Shown piece by piece: positions 22,943-30,624 of a DNA stretch of 33,029 bases. The notes below the pieces were generated by a model. That model was not told where the DNA came from. It did not search any database and worked only from the letters and a program-made list of their open reading frames with translations. Numbering within the stretch: the first letter of the stretch is position 1; each line of letters begins with the position of its first letter. The translations under genes and the position numbers were made by a program. Source of the stretch: an uncultured Collinsella sp. (lineage in GTDB: Bacteria > Actinomycetota > Coriobacteriia > Coriobacteriales > Coriobacteriaceae); contig CAAETD010000002.1 of the NCBI GenBank assembly GCA_900758885.1, forward strand, positions 1 to 33,029, in the 5' to 3' direction.

Positions 22943-24433
22943 TTAGAGAAGCTTCTTGAGCTCCTCGGCAACAGCCTGGACCTGCGTGCCGATGATGACC
23001 TGGGTAGCACCCTTGTCCATCTTCATGACACCCAGAGCGCCAGCCTTCTTGCAGGCAGCCTCGTCAACCAGATCGGAATCGCCGAGCTCGAAGCGCAGGC
23101 GAGTAGCGCAGCAGTCAACGGTCTTGACGTTCTCCTTGCCACCGACGGCAGCGAGAACAGCGGCGGCCAGAGCGGCGAACTTGTCGTCGCCAGCAGCGGC
23201 GGAAGCGGAGGTCTCCTCGACATCCTCATCCTCGCGACCAGGGGTCATGAGGTTGAACTTGGTGATGGCGAAGCGGAACACGAGGTAGAAGACCACGAAG
23301 GCAGCGATGCCCAGCGGGATGATCATCCAGGTGTTGGCGGCAGCCGGGAGGCTAGAGGAGAACAGGAGGTCGGTAGCACCGGCGGAGAAGCAGAAGCCAG
23401 CACGGAAACCAACATAGTAGGTGACGATGGTGAAGATACCGTACAGGGCAGCGTACACGACGTAGAGCGGGAAGCACAGGAACATGAAGCCGAACTCGAA
23501 GGGCTCGGTGACGCCGCAGACGAAGGCGCAGATAGCAGCGGAGACAACCAGGCCGATAGCAGCCTTCTTGTTCTTAGCGGTCTGAACCATAGCCAGGGCA
23601 GCGCCCGGGACACCGAACATCATGCAGGGGAAGAAGCCGGACATGTACATACCGAGGCTCCACTTGACGTCAGCAGAGGTCTCGCCAGCCCAGAAGTGGG
23701 TCAGGTCGCCCAGGCCGATGGTGTCGAACCAGAACACGTTGTTCAGAGCGTGGTGCAGACCGGTCGGGATGAGCAGGCGGTTGAGGAAGGCGTAGATGCC
23801 AGCGCCGATACCGCCCATGGCGGCGACACCCTCACCAAGAGCAACAAGAGCACCGAAGATGAGCGGCCAAGCAAAGAGCAGGACGACGGAGACGACGATG
23901 CAGATGACGGCGGTCATGATGGCGACGCAACGCTTGCCGGAGAAGAAAGCCAGCCAGTCGGGAAGACGGGTGTCCTTGAACTTGTTGTAGCAAGTGCCAC
24001 CGATGATGGCGGACAGGATGCCGATGAAGGAGTTACCAGCGATCTTGGAGAACGCGATGCCCTCGGTCGTGGCAAGCCAAGCGGTCTGAGCATCGGCGTC
24101 CATACCACGAATGGTACCAACAACAGCGGGGTTCAGGAGCTGCTGAATCATCAGGAAGGCGACGAGGCCAGCGAGGCCAGCGGTGCCATCGTGATCGTCG
24201 GCAAGGCCGACAGCGGCGCCGACTGCGAACAGCCAGGCCATGTTATCGATAAGAGCGCCGCCTGCCTTGATGAGCAGGAAACCGGCGGTATAGGCAAAAC
24301 CGGTAGTGTCACCGGCAGCACCCATGACTGCGGGAGCGAGCAGGTAGCCCACGCCCATAAGAATACCTGCGACGGGAAGCGCCGCGACGGGAAGCATCAG
24401 CGCTTTGCCGAGCTTCTGGAGGTACTTCATCAT
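22943..24433 (-). CDS. nagE: PTS glucose/N-acetylglucosamine-family EIICB (NagE-like)
   Basis: A 496-residue membrane protein that imports and phosphorylates a hexose or amino sugar. EIIC occupies about 1-385 (MMKYLQKLGKALMLPVAALPVAGILMGVG at the start, IPTGLHHALNN, GEGVAAMGGIG, and the conserved GVTEPFEFGFMF). The C-terminal EIIB (about 415-496) has the phosphocysteine Cys442 in VDCCATRLRFEL. No EIIA domain is fused, so a separate Crr-type EIIA is needed. Choice of GlcNAc over glucose rests on the nagA and GntR context. The start at 24433 has GGAGGAG 7 bases upstream; the frame reaches 24532 without support. Its upstream region carries ACCGTTTACGG and TGGT-N4-ACCA sites. Confidence 0.88.
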   Translation of the reverse strand: MMKYLQKLGKALMLPVAALPVAGILMGVGYLLAPAVMGAAGDTTGFAYTAGFLLIKAGGALIDNMAWLFAVGAAVGLADDHDGTAGLAGLVAFLMIQQLLNPAVVGTIRGMDADAQTAWLATTEGIAFSKIAGNSFIGILSAIIGGTCYNKFKDTRLPDWLAFFSGKRCVAIMTAVICIVVSVVLLFAWPLIFGALVALGEGVAAMGGIGAGIYAFLNRLLIPTGLHHALNNVFWFDTIGLGDLTHFWAGETSADVKWSLGMYMSGFFPCMMFGVPGAALAMVQTAKNKKAAIGLVVSAAICAFVCGVTEPFEFGFMFLCFPLYVVYAALYGIFTIVTYYVGFRAGFCFSAGATDLLFSSSLPAAANTWMIIPLGIAAFVVFYLVFRFAITKFNLMTPGREDEDVEETSASAAAGDDKFAALAAAVLAAVGGKENVKTVDCCATRLRFELGDSDLVDEAACKKAGALGVMKMDKGATQVIIGTQVQAVAEELKKLL

Positions 24434-24651
24434 ATGGTATCTCCTCCAACCTTTCTTTCGTTGTTCACCAACGAGTTCCATGTCCGCGCCTTGTGCATAC
24501 CGGCTTCTCCGCTTGCCGGCATTGGTGCGCAAACTTAGACAACCCAGTCCCTATTTGGGGTTGCTGGTATGTATGGTAGCACACACTCAATTCAAACGTC
24601 CACCACATTTCGTTCAAATTACGATATCGTTGCCAAACGGTTATTTTTTGC

Positions 24652-24786
24652 CCGTAAACGGTAATTTCCGCAGGTAGACATGATGCGTTTCTTTCGAAAC
24701 CAAACTAATTCTTAGCAATTTCCATTCGATTTCGTCTCAAAATTGGTTACTACCAGATGAACAGTGGTACCACATTGTTACTACCA
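24652..24786 (-). promoter_or_regulatory. NagE-like gene control region
   Basis: The 531-base gap 24434-24964 has no gene. It carries ACCGTTTACGG on the minus strand (24652-24662), identical to the site before lacA, with a weaker ACCGTTTGG at 24633-24641. Farther up are TGGTTACTACCA (24744-24755), the palindrome GTGGTACCAC (24764-24773) and TTGTTACTACCA (24775-24786), which resemble the dyad before the GntR gene. The sites lie 220-350 bases before the ATG, so the 5' leader may be long; no confident -10/-35 pair was found. Confidence 0.5.
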
Positions 24787-24885
24787 GTTTGGCCGAAATC
24801 GTTTTCACTTTACGTGAATAAAGTCTCCAAGAATTTGTATATATAACCCCTCCTACTCTCTCTTCCCCGCCCTTTCCTACAACGC

Positions 24886-24921
24886 AAAAAGCCCCCTAGA
24901 ACGATGTCCGTTCTAGGGGGC
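24886..24921 (-). terminator. Terminator of the SurA-like gene
   Basis: The perfect 13-bp stem GCCCCCTAGAACG (24891-24903) / CGTTCTAGGGGGC (24909-24921) is followed on the minus strand by TTTTT (24886-24890). Confidence 0.93.
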
Positions 24922-24964
24922 CCATCAGATATTTCGGCTTCGCACTCGAAAGCTCAGGCAATCT

Positions 24965-26047
24965 TTACGCAAACAGGCCGTAGATGCTGATGTTGGCCTT
25001 GGCGTAGAGGCCGTTGGCGTACTCGGTCCACTTGGAGCTGGCGCTCGAAGCCTGCGAGGAATACTGCTGGTAGGCGGTGTAATAGGCGGTCATGGCCTGC
25101 TTATAGGTAGCGCTATCGGCCGTAAAGGCATCGTCGGCAAAGGCCTTAGCGTAGGCGCTATCGGCGTCCTTCCAAGTGCCCTTCTCGCTATCCCACTCGT
25201 CGCCGGCAAGGTTGATGATGTAATCGGCGTAGTCCTTGCTCGCGGTGTCCTCGTTGCCGTCAGAAGGCTCAGTCGGGGCAGTCGGCATGGTCGCGGAGCT
25301 ATCGCCCACCTTCTTCTTGTAGAGCTTCTGCAGCGTCGCGGACTGGCGGACAATCTGCTTGGCCTGGTCCTTGGACACGCCATACTGCGTGGCCATGGTG
25401 TCGTAGTCCGAAGTGCCGATAGAATCCTCGGCGTACTTCTTCATCTCCTTAGAGGAGACGGTAATGCCCTCGTCCTCGGCAGCATCGAGCAGAATCTTGT
25501 TGCGTACGTAGGACAGGATGACGTCGGCAGAGGGAGCGGTGTAGTTGCCATCGCTATCCTTGACGGTATCGAGGCTGTACTGGCTCTCGATGGCCTCGCG
25601 CGCGGTGATATCGCTCTTCTTGCCGTTGTAGCTATAGCTTGCCACGGTCGAATCGAGCTGGTCCTCGGTCAGGGTCGACGAGCCGACACCCTTACCGCCA
25701 AAGCCGCCATTGCCAATAAAGAAGCCGACCACGGCAGCGATTACGATGGCGACCACAAAGGCGGCAATCATCGTCTTCTTGTGCTTGGATGCATGGTCGT
25801 CTTCATCGGAGTCGTCCTCATCCTGGGCCTCGGGCATCAGATTCTCGTCAGCGGCGTCCGCGGCAATCTGAGCCTCCAGACGGGCGTCCTCCTCCTCGGC
25901 CGTCGTGCCGGCGGCAATGTGCTCGGCAGACGTACCGGCGACCAGATCGATCTTCTCGCCCTCGTCACCGTCGGGGCCTTCGCCGCGCTCGATGATCTGG
26001 ATGCCGTCGATCTCGTCCTTCTCGTCCTTCTTTTGAATCAGACCCAT
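24965..26047 (-). CDS. Membrane-anchored SurA-N-like protein with acidic cytoplasmic region
   Basis: A 360-residue protein. Residues 1-90 are strongly acidic and hydrophilic, 92-112 form one membrane segment (TMIAAFVVAIVIAAVVGFFIG), and 115-360 lie outside. The outer part resembles the N-terminal chaperone region of SurA/PrsA-type foldases (ITAREAIESQYSLDTVKDSDGNYTAPSADVILSYVRNKILLDAAEDEGITVSSKEMKKYAED, followed by an ATQYGVSKDQAKQIVRQSATLQKLYKKKV helix). No complete rotamase domain is seen. Orientation inside-to-outside is inferred from the basic KHKK before the membrane segment. The start has AAGGAG upstream. It follows the dehydrogenase gene at 26174 on the same strand. A role in folding or envelope maintenance is a guess. 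Confidence 0.8.
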   Translation of the reverse strand: MGLIQKKDEKDEIDGIQIIERGEGPDGDEGEKIDLVAGTSAEHIAAGTTAEEEDARLEAQIAADAADENLMPEAQDEDDSDEDDHASKHKKTMIAAFVVAIVIAAVVGFFIGNGGFGGKGVGSSTLTEDQLDSTVASYSYNGKKSDITAREAIESQYSLDTVKDSDGNYTAPSADVILSYVRNKILLDAAEDEGITVSSKEMKKYAEDSIGTSDYDTMATQYGVSKDQAKQIVRQSATLQKLYKKKVGDSSATMPTAPTEPSDGNEDTASKDYADYIINLAGDEWDSEKGTWKDADSAYAKAFADDAFTADSATYKQAMTAYYTAYQQYSSQASSASSKWTEYANGLYAKANISIYGLFA

Positions 26048-26085
26048 ATCGGTTACTCCTTGTTAGGAAACATAGTCCCCAATAG

Positions 26086-26114
26086 AATACGCCCGACAGA
26101 GCGCCGGGCGTATT
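26086..26114 (-). terminator. Hairpin after the dehydrogenase gene
   Basis: AATACGCCCG (26086-26095) pairs with CGGGCGTATT (26105-26114) in perfect 10-bp match. On the minus strand it is followed by CTATTGGGG, so the U tract is poor. It may be a partial terminator between the dehydrogenase and the SurA-like gene. Confidence 0.55.
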
Positions 26115-26173
26115 GATTCTTAGGTTATACGCAAACACTTAAGTACTATTTAGGCGTTTGCAGCGCGCATGCC

Positions 26174-27259
26174 TTAGGCCAGGTGCGCGATAACGGCATC
26201 GGCAAAGGCCTGCGTGCCCACGGCGCCCTCGACGGAGCCGGTCTGAGCACGACGCACGTCACCGGTAACCTGCTCGCCCTCGTCGAGCGTGGCAGAGACG
26301 GCGGCGCGAATGCGATTGGCAGCGTCGTTCTCGCCCAGGTGATCGAGCATCATCGCAGCAGAGAGAATCTCGGCCGTGGGGTTGGCGATATCCTGGCCAG
26401 CGATATCGGGCGCGGAGCCGTGCGTTGCCTCGAAGATGGCGCAATCGGCACCGATGTTGGAGCCGGGAGCCATGCCTAAGCCGCCCACCAGGCCAGCGCA
26501 CAGGTCGCTCACGATGTCGCCGTACAGGTTGGGCAGTACCAGGACATCGAAGTCGTTGGGGTTTTGGACCAGGCCCATGCAGGTGGCGTCGACAATCTTG
26601 TCGTTGAACTCGATATCGGGATAGTTGGCGGCCACCTCGCGCGCAACGCGCAGGAACAGACCATCGGTCGCCTTCATGATGTTGGCCTTATGCACGGCCG
26701 TCACCTTTTTGCGGCCGCAGCGGCGGGCGTACTCAAAGGCATACTCCACAATGCGGCGGCTCTTGGCGATAGAGATGGGCTTGATTGAGATGGCGGAATC
26801 GGCGGCGAAGACCTTCTGACCCGAGCGCTCGACAAGCTGCGAGAGCACCTCGACCTCGGCAGCGCCCTCATCGAACTCGATGCCGGCATAGAGGTCCTCG
26901 GTGTTCTCGCGCACGATGACCAGGTCGACGTCGCGGAAGCGCGAGCCATCGCCCGGCTGCGACAGGCAGGGGCGCACGCAGGCGTACAGGTCAAAGTGCT
27001 TGCGCAGGGCCACGTTGACGCTGCGGAAACCCGTGCCGACCGGCGTGGTGATGGGACCCTTGATGGCAACCTTGGTCTCGGCGACCGCATCGAGCACATG
27101 TTGGGGCAGCGGCGTACCAAACTCGTCCATGACGCCGGCACCGGCCTCCTGGACATTCCAATTGATCTGGACACCGGCGGCCTCGACCACGCGGCGCATG
27201 GCCTGCGTAATCTCGGGACCGATACCGTCACCGGGAATCAGGACTACATCGTGCGCCAT
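26174..27259 (-). CDS. Isocitrate/isopropylmalate dehydrogenase-family protein, probably NAD-isocitrate dehydrogenase
   Basis: A 361-residue beta-decarboxylating dehydrogenase. It shows PGDGIGPEIT (9-18), the substrate-loop FRSVNVALRKHFDLYACVRP with Ser80 and Asn82 as in isocitrate enzymes, RENTEDLYAGIE (118-128), a Lys-bearing VHKANIMKATDGLF, GDIVSDLCAGLVGG with the metal aspartates, and ATHGSAPDIAGQDIANPTA. The last block resembles NAD-linked enzymes rather than the Lys/Tyr pair of NADP-isocitrate dehydrogenase. Isocitrate is favoured by the Ser-x-Asn loop; isopropylmalate or another 2-hydroxyacid is possible because no leu or TCA gene is nearby. It starts 6 bases after the HEAT-like gene, whose stop codon overlaps the GAGGAG ribosome site, so the two are translationally close. 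Confidence 0.85.
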   Translation of the reverse strand: MAHDVVLIPGDGIGPEITQAMRRVVEAAGVQINWNVQEAGAGVMDEFGTPLPQHVLDAVAETKVAIKGPITTPVGTGFRSVNVALRKHFDLYACVRPCLSQPGDGSRFRDVDLVIVRENTEDLYAGIEFDEGAAEVEVLSQLVERSGQKVFAADSAISIKPISIAKSRRIVEYAFEYARRCGRKKVTAVHKANIMKATDGLFLRVAREVAANYPDIEFNDKIVDATCMGLVQNPNDFDVLVLPNLYGDIVSDLCAGLVGGLGMAPGSNIGADCAIFEATHGSAPDIAGQDIANPTAEILSAAMMLDHLGENDAANRIRAAVSATLDEGEQVTGDVRRAQTGSVEGAVGTQAFADAVIAHLA

Positions 27260-27265
27260 AATCTG

Positions 27266-27964
27266 TTACTCCTCGTTTTCGGCGTCGTCAGATTTTTTAA
27301 CGCTAGCACGCTTCTTCTTTTTTGAGAGATCCAGGCCAAAACGTTTAACAAGCATTTCGCAAATCTCGCTCGAACGGGCCTTGAGATAGCTGCCCTTGCC
27401 GTTCTCGGCATCGAACTTAAGGCGCAGTGCGAGCTTCTCGGCGACCTCGGCGTCAATCTCGCCCTGACCAAACTCGTACAGGCAACCGAGCATGTCGCGA
27501 TACTCGAGGTCACCGTGGTAGCACTGGATGGCCTCGTCCAGGATGGGCCAAGCCTCGCGCGAACGCTCGACGCTCGTGGCACCCCACACGCACAGCAGGC
27601 GGAAGGCGGCATAGCGCAGCGTGGAGGAGATCTCGTCGAACAGCGCAGTCTCGGCGCCCTCAAAGGCATCGCCCAGCTGCTCGGGGCAGGTGGTAGCGAG
27701 CGCCGTCAGGGCATCGAGGGCCTCCCAGCGGGTCTGCGCCTCGGGGCGGTCGAGCGCCTCGATCAGCGCGGGCACGCAGGGCACGACGCGCTGCGGATCG
27801 CGCTCGGCAAGCAGGTGCAGCACGCGGGCGGCAAACTGGCGGATGCGGCGCGTGGGGCAGCCGAGCTCCTTGACCAGACGGTCGACGGCGTTCTCGTTCT
27901 CCTCTGCCAGCTGAAGCTGTGCCAGCTCCTCGTCGGTGAGCTGTTCGTCTTTGTTTTCTGCCAT
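27266..27964 (-). CDS. HEAT-repeat-like protein of unknown function
   Basis: A 232-residue soluble protein, acidic at both ends. The middle (about 25-180) is a run of amphipathic helices such as TRRIRQFAARVLHLLAERDPQRVVPCVPALIEALDRPEAQTRWEALDALTALA, typical of HEAT/ARM repeats, which usually make protein contacts. A basic KKKKRASVKK stretch near 216-225 precedes the acidic end. It has no recognised catalytic motif. It lies between the small membrane protein gene (15 bases upstream) and the dehydrogenase gene, in one probable operon. A scaffold role is a guess only. Confidence 0.8.
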   Translation of the reverse strand: MAENKDEQLTDEELAQLQLAEENENAVDRLVKELGCPTRRIRQFAARVLHLLAERDPQRVVPCVPALIEALDRPEAQTRWEALDALTALATTCPEQLGDAFEGAETALFDEISSTLRYAAFRLLCVWGATSVERSREAWPILDEAIQCYHGDLEYRDMLGCLYEFGQGEIDAEVAEKLALRLKFDAENGKGSYLKARSSEICEMLVKRFGLDLSKKKKRASVKKSDDAENEE

Positions 27965-27979
27965 AGTTACCTCTTCTTA

Positions 27980-28408
27980 CTATTTCTTAGCGTGCTTGCC
28001 AGCACCCTTGCTGTCATCGGTGACCGAGATGAGCTGTCGGTCGGCCGCGCCATTGTGACGCGCACGGCGGCGTTCCTCAGCGTCGCCCGCGTCGGCGGCG
28101 GCGCGATGAGCCTTGTTGACGTTAAAGACCTCGTCGTGCTTGCGCCACGGACCGACGGACTCGCCAAAGCTCATCTTAAGACCGGCGATAAAGCCGCCGA
28201 GCCAGCCGATCGGCGCAAACTGCACCAGCGGGAACAGTGAGAACACCCAGGTCAGCAGGACGACTGCCGCCGCTCCCGCAAAGTTGGCAATCCAGTAGTC
28301 GCGCTTGGTGATGACACGCTTTTCGCACGCCCACTGGCCGCACAAAAAGCCAATGTAGATCGCAAAGAGAAAGAGCACCAGCGCAAGCACCACGAACGTC
28401 CAGCTCAT
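27980..28408 (-). CDS. Small membrane protein of unknown function
   Basis: A 142-residue protein with two or three membrane segments (about 3-25, 42-58 and 60-75: MSWTFVVLALVLFLFAIYIGFLCG; FAGAAAVVLLTWVFSLFPLVQFAPIGWLGGFIAGL), then a hydrophilic, basic cytoplasmic tail ending DDSKGAGKHAKK. The start at 28408 is chosen because GGGGAG lies 9 bases upstream and overlaps the stop codon of the preceding dehydrogenase gene, which ends at 28414. The frame extends to 28444 without such a site. Not recognised; coding is supported by the tight operon spacing on both sides. Confidence 0.78.
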   Translation of the reverse strand: MSWTFVVLALVLFLFAIYIGFLCGQWACEKRVITKRDYWIANFAGAAAVVLLTWVFSLFPLVQFAPIGWLGGFIAGLKMSFGESVGPWRKHDEVFNVNKAHRAAADAGDAEERRRARHNGAADRQLISVTDDSKGAGKHAKK

Positions 28409-28413
28409 GGGCG

Positions 28414-29493
28414 CTACTCCCCGTGATGGTGGCCGCAGCAGCACTCGTGGCCGTCATCATGGCCGTGGCCGCCGCAGCACTCGTGGCCCTCGTCGTGGTG
28501 GTGGCCACAACCGCACTCGTGATCGTCGCCATGCTCGCCGCAACCGCAGCCTTCCTCGTGAGCGCCATGCTCCTCGGGACGATACTGCGACCAGTCCAGA
28601 CCGGCGGCGATGGCGTCGGCCTCCTCCTTATAGAGGACCGTGACGGCCTGGGTACCCAGCTTGGCACCACCGATGGCGTCGAGCATGTCGTAGAGCGTAA
28701 AGGCCACGTCGGCACCGGGCAGCGCAAGCTCGCGGTCGTCGGCATAGGCGAGCGCCAAGCGCAGGTCCTTGATAAAGTGCTCGACCATAAAGCCGGGCTT
28801 GTAGTCGCCGTCGAGCGCCTTGGGAGCCAGGCTCTCCATGGCGCCGGACTTGCCGGTGCCGCCCAGGATCATCTGGCGGGTCTTCTCCAGGTCAAGGCCG
28901 CTCAACTCGGCAAATGCCATGGCGTCTGCCATGCCGACCATGCAGGCGCCCAGCGACACCTGGTTGGCGAGCTTGGCAGCCTGGCCCTTGCCGGCGCCGT
29001 CGAAGCAGCAGATGTTGGCCGCAAAGGTGGCAAGGATGTCGCGGACCGGCGCGATGTCGTTCTCGGTAGCGCCCACGATAGCCGTGAGCGTACCGGCGAT
29101 AGCGCCCGACTCGCCGCCGGTGACGGGGCAGTCAAACGCCATGCGACCAGAAACCTGGGCGGCCTCGGCAATGTCACGGGCAAGCTCGGGCGAACTCGTG
29201 GTGAGGTCGATCAAGACCGCACCCGGCTTGGTGCACGCGAGCAGGCCGTCGCCCGCCAGGTAGAGTTCCTCGACCTCGGAGGGATAGCCCACCATGGTAA
29301 AGACGACATCGGCGTTCGCCGCGGCATCGGCCGGCGTATCTGCCCAGACGGCGCCGCGCTCGATAAGCGCCGCCGCCTTGGACTTGGTGCGGTTGTTGAC
29401 CGTGACGGGATAGCCGGCGTCCAGAATGTGGCCGGCGATGGGGGCACCCATGATTCCGGTGCCAATGAATGCGACGGAGAGCTTGTTTGCCAT
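28414..29493 (-). CDS. 3-hydroxyisobutyrate dehydrogenase-family protein with His/Cys-rich tail
   Basis: A 359-residue NAD(P)-dependent beta-hydroxyacid dehydrogenase. The Rossmann motif is FIGTGIMGAPIAG (Gly11, Gly13, Gly16), followed by DCPVTGGESGA (121-131) and the catalytic Lys174 with Asn177 in GKGQAAKLANQV. Family members reduce tartronate semialdehyde, succinic semialdehyde or 3-hydroxyisobutyrate; the substrate here is unknown. Normal enzymes end near residue 300. Here about 50 residues follow (309-359) with 14 His and 9 Cys, in repeats such as GHECCGGHGHDDGHECC. This resembles metal-binding tails of SlyD or nickel chaperones. AAGGAAAGG precedes the ATG. The gene is first in a string running to the dehydrogenase at 26174. 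Confidence 0.9.
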   Translation of the reverse strand: MANKLSVAFIGTGIMGAPIAGHILDAGYPVTVNNRTKSKAAALIERGAVWADTPADAAANADVVFTMVGYPSEVEELYLAGDGLLACTKPGAVLIDLTTSSPELARDIAEAAQVSGRMAFDCPVTGGESGAIAGTLTAIVGATENDIAPVRDILATFAANICCFDGAGKGQAAKLANQVSLGACMVGMADAMAFAELSGLDLEKTRQMILGGTGKSGAMESLAPKALDGDYKPGFMVEHFIKDLRLALAYADDRELALPGADVAFTLYDMLDAIGGAKLGTQAVTVLYKEEADAIAAGLDWSQYRPEEHGAHEEGCGCGEHGDDHECGCGHHHDEGHECCGGHGHDDGHECCCGHHHGE

Positions 29494-29591
29494 GAAACCT
29501 TTCCTTTTGGGTTGGGTGTTGTTACCAGGTTGAATACTCGGTGCCAGCGTTTGGGCTGTGAGTCGAGGGCGATTACGGACGCAGCGCTTGC

Positions 29592-30545
29592 CTACTGACC
29601 GCGCACGCGGCGGGCGATACGGTCGGAAAGCGACGCCTTGTCGGCGCGGTTCTTACCCCAAAACGCGCAGCCCACCATGCCGGGGCCCACGTGCGAGCCG
29701 ATGGTGGGACCCACGGAGCCGCGAATGATCGTGACGTCGGCGCAACCCTCCTCCTTGCGGATGGCGGCTTCGAGCCAGTCACCATCCTTTTCGGCATCGG
29801 CCGTCATGATGGCGATGGGCATGGTGCGATCGGGCACGTAGTTCTCGCGGAACGACTTGAGGATGGACTTGAGCGCCTTCTTGCGGCCGCGGTTGACGCC
29901 GATCAGCGACAGCGAGCCGGCCAGGTCGTAGGAGAGCTCGGGCTTGACGTCGAGCTTTGCCGTGAGCTGCGCCGCCGCGGGCGGAATGCGGCCGCCGGCA
30001 GCCAGCGCATCGAAGCTCTCGAGCGTAAAGTAACCGTGCACGTAGGTCTTGGCCTCGTTTGCCCAATCGACCAGCTGCTTGGCGGTCAGCCCCGCCGAAC
30101 GCTGGCGCACGGCCTCAAGCGCCAGGAGCTCGCCGGTCGCACAGGGCAGGGCGTTGTCGACCACGTAGAGCTCAAAGTTGGGATACTCGGCGCGCACGGC
30201 ATCTGCCGCCTGGCACGCGGAGTTGTAGCTCGACGACAGCGCCGAGGTAAAGCACAGGTAGACCGTGGGCGTGCCCTCTTTGGCGCACTCGGTAAAGAAC
30301 TCGATATAGCGACCGAGCGACACAGCCGAGGTGGACACGCGAGCACCGGCGCGCATGCGGTCGTAGAATTCCCTGGGCGTGATGCTCGACCAGATGTCAT
30401 CCGTGCGCTCCTCGCCATCGATAATGAAGGGAAAACCCAGGATATCGACATCGAGGTTCGCGGCGACCTCGGGGCTAAAGTCGCAGCAGGTATCGACGAC
30501 GATGCGGCAACGGTTCGAATGACCGGCGGATACGGCCTTGTCCAT
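29592..30545 (-). CDS. DegV-family fatty-acid-binding protein
   Basis: A 317-residue DegV/FakB-type protein, expected to bind a fatty acid and present it for phosphorylation by a FakA-type kinase. It shows RIVVDTCCDFSPEVAANLDVDILGFPFIIDGEE near the start, the ARVSTSAVSLGRYIEFF block (Thr-Ser pair near the ligand head), LCFTSALSSSYNSA, FTLESFDALAAGGRIPPAAAQLTAKLDVKPEL, and the C-terminal GSVGPTIGSHVGPGMVGCAFWG. These match the family well. The start ATG at 30545 has AAGGAG 8 bases upstream; a TTG at 30548 is adjacent. FakA is not in the window. Confidence 0.9.
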   Translation of the reverse strand: MDKAVSAGHSNRCRIVVDTCCDFSPEVAANLDVDILGFPFIIDGEERTDDIWSSITPREFYDRMRAGARVSTSAVSLGRYIEFFTECAKEGTPTVYLCFTSALSSSYNSACQAADAVRAEYPNFELYVVDNALPCATGELLALEAVRQRSAGLTAKQLVDWANEAKTYVHGYFTLESFDALAAGGRIPPAAAQLTAKLDVKPELSYDLAGSLSLIGVNRGRKKALKSILKSFRENYVPDRTMPIAIMTADAEKDGDWLEAAIRKEEGCADVTIIRGSVGPTIGSHVGPGMVGCAFWGKNRADKASLSDRIARRVRGQ

Positions 30546-30564
30546 CAAAGCGACTCCTTACGTA

Positions 30565-30595
30565 AAAAGGCGGCCACCCGCATGGGATGGCCGCC
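30565..30595 (-). terminator. Terminator of hpf
   Basis: GGCGGCCA (30569-30576) pairs with TGGCCGCC (30588-30595). On the minus strand it is followed by TTTTTACG, 29 bases after the hpf stop and just before degV. Confidence 0.88.
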
Positions 30596-30624
30596 AACCG
30601 TTAACTCATGCAAGTTAACGTATT

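Noticed and set aside
28423..29598. 391-codon plus-strand frame opposite the beta-hydroxyacid dehydrogenase
   Set aside because: The hydrophobic Val/Ala-rich start is the complement of the His/Cys codons of the tail. The minus-strand enzyme is clearly the real gene.
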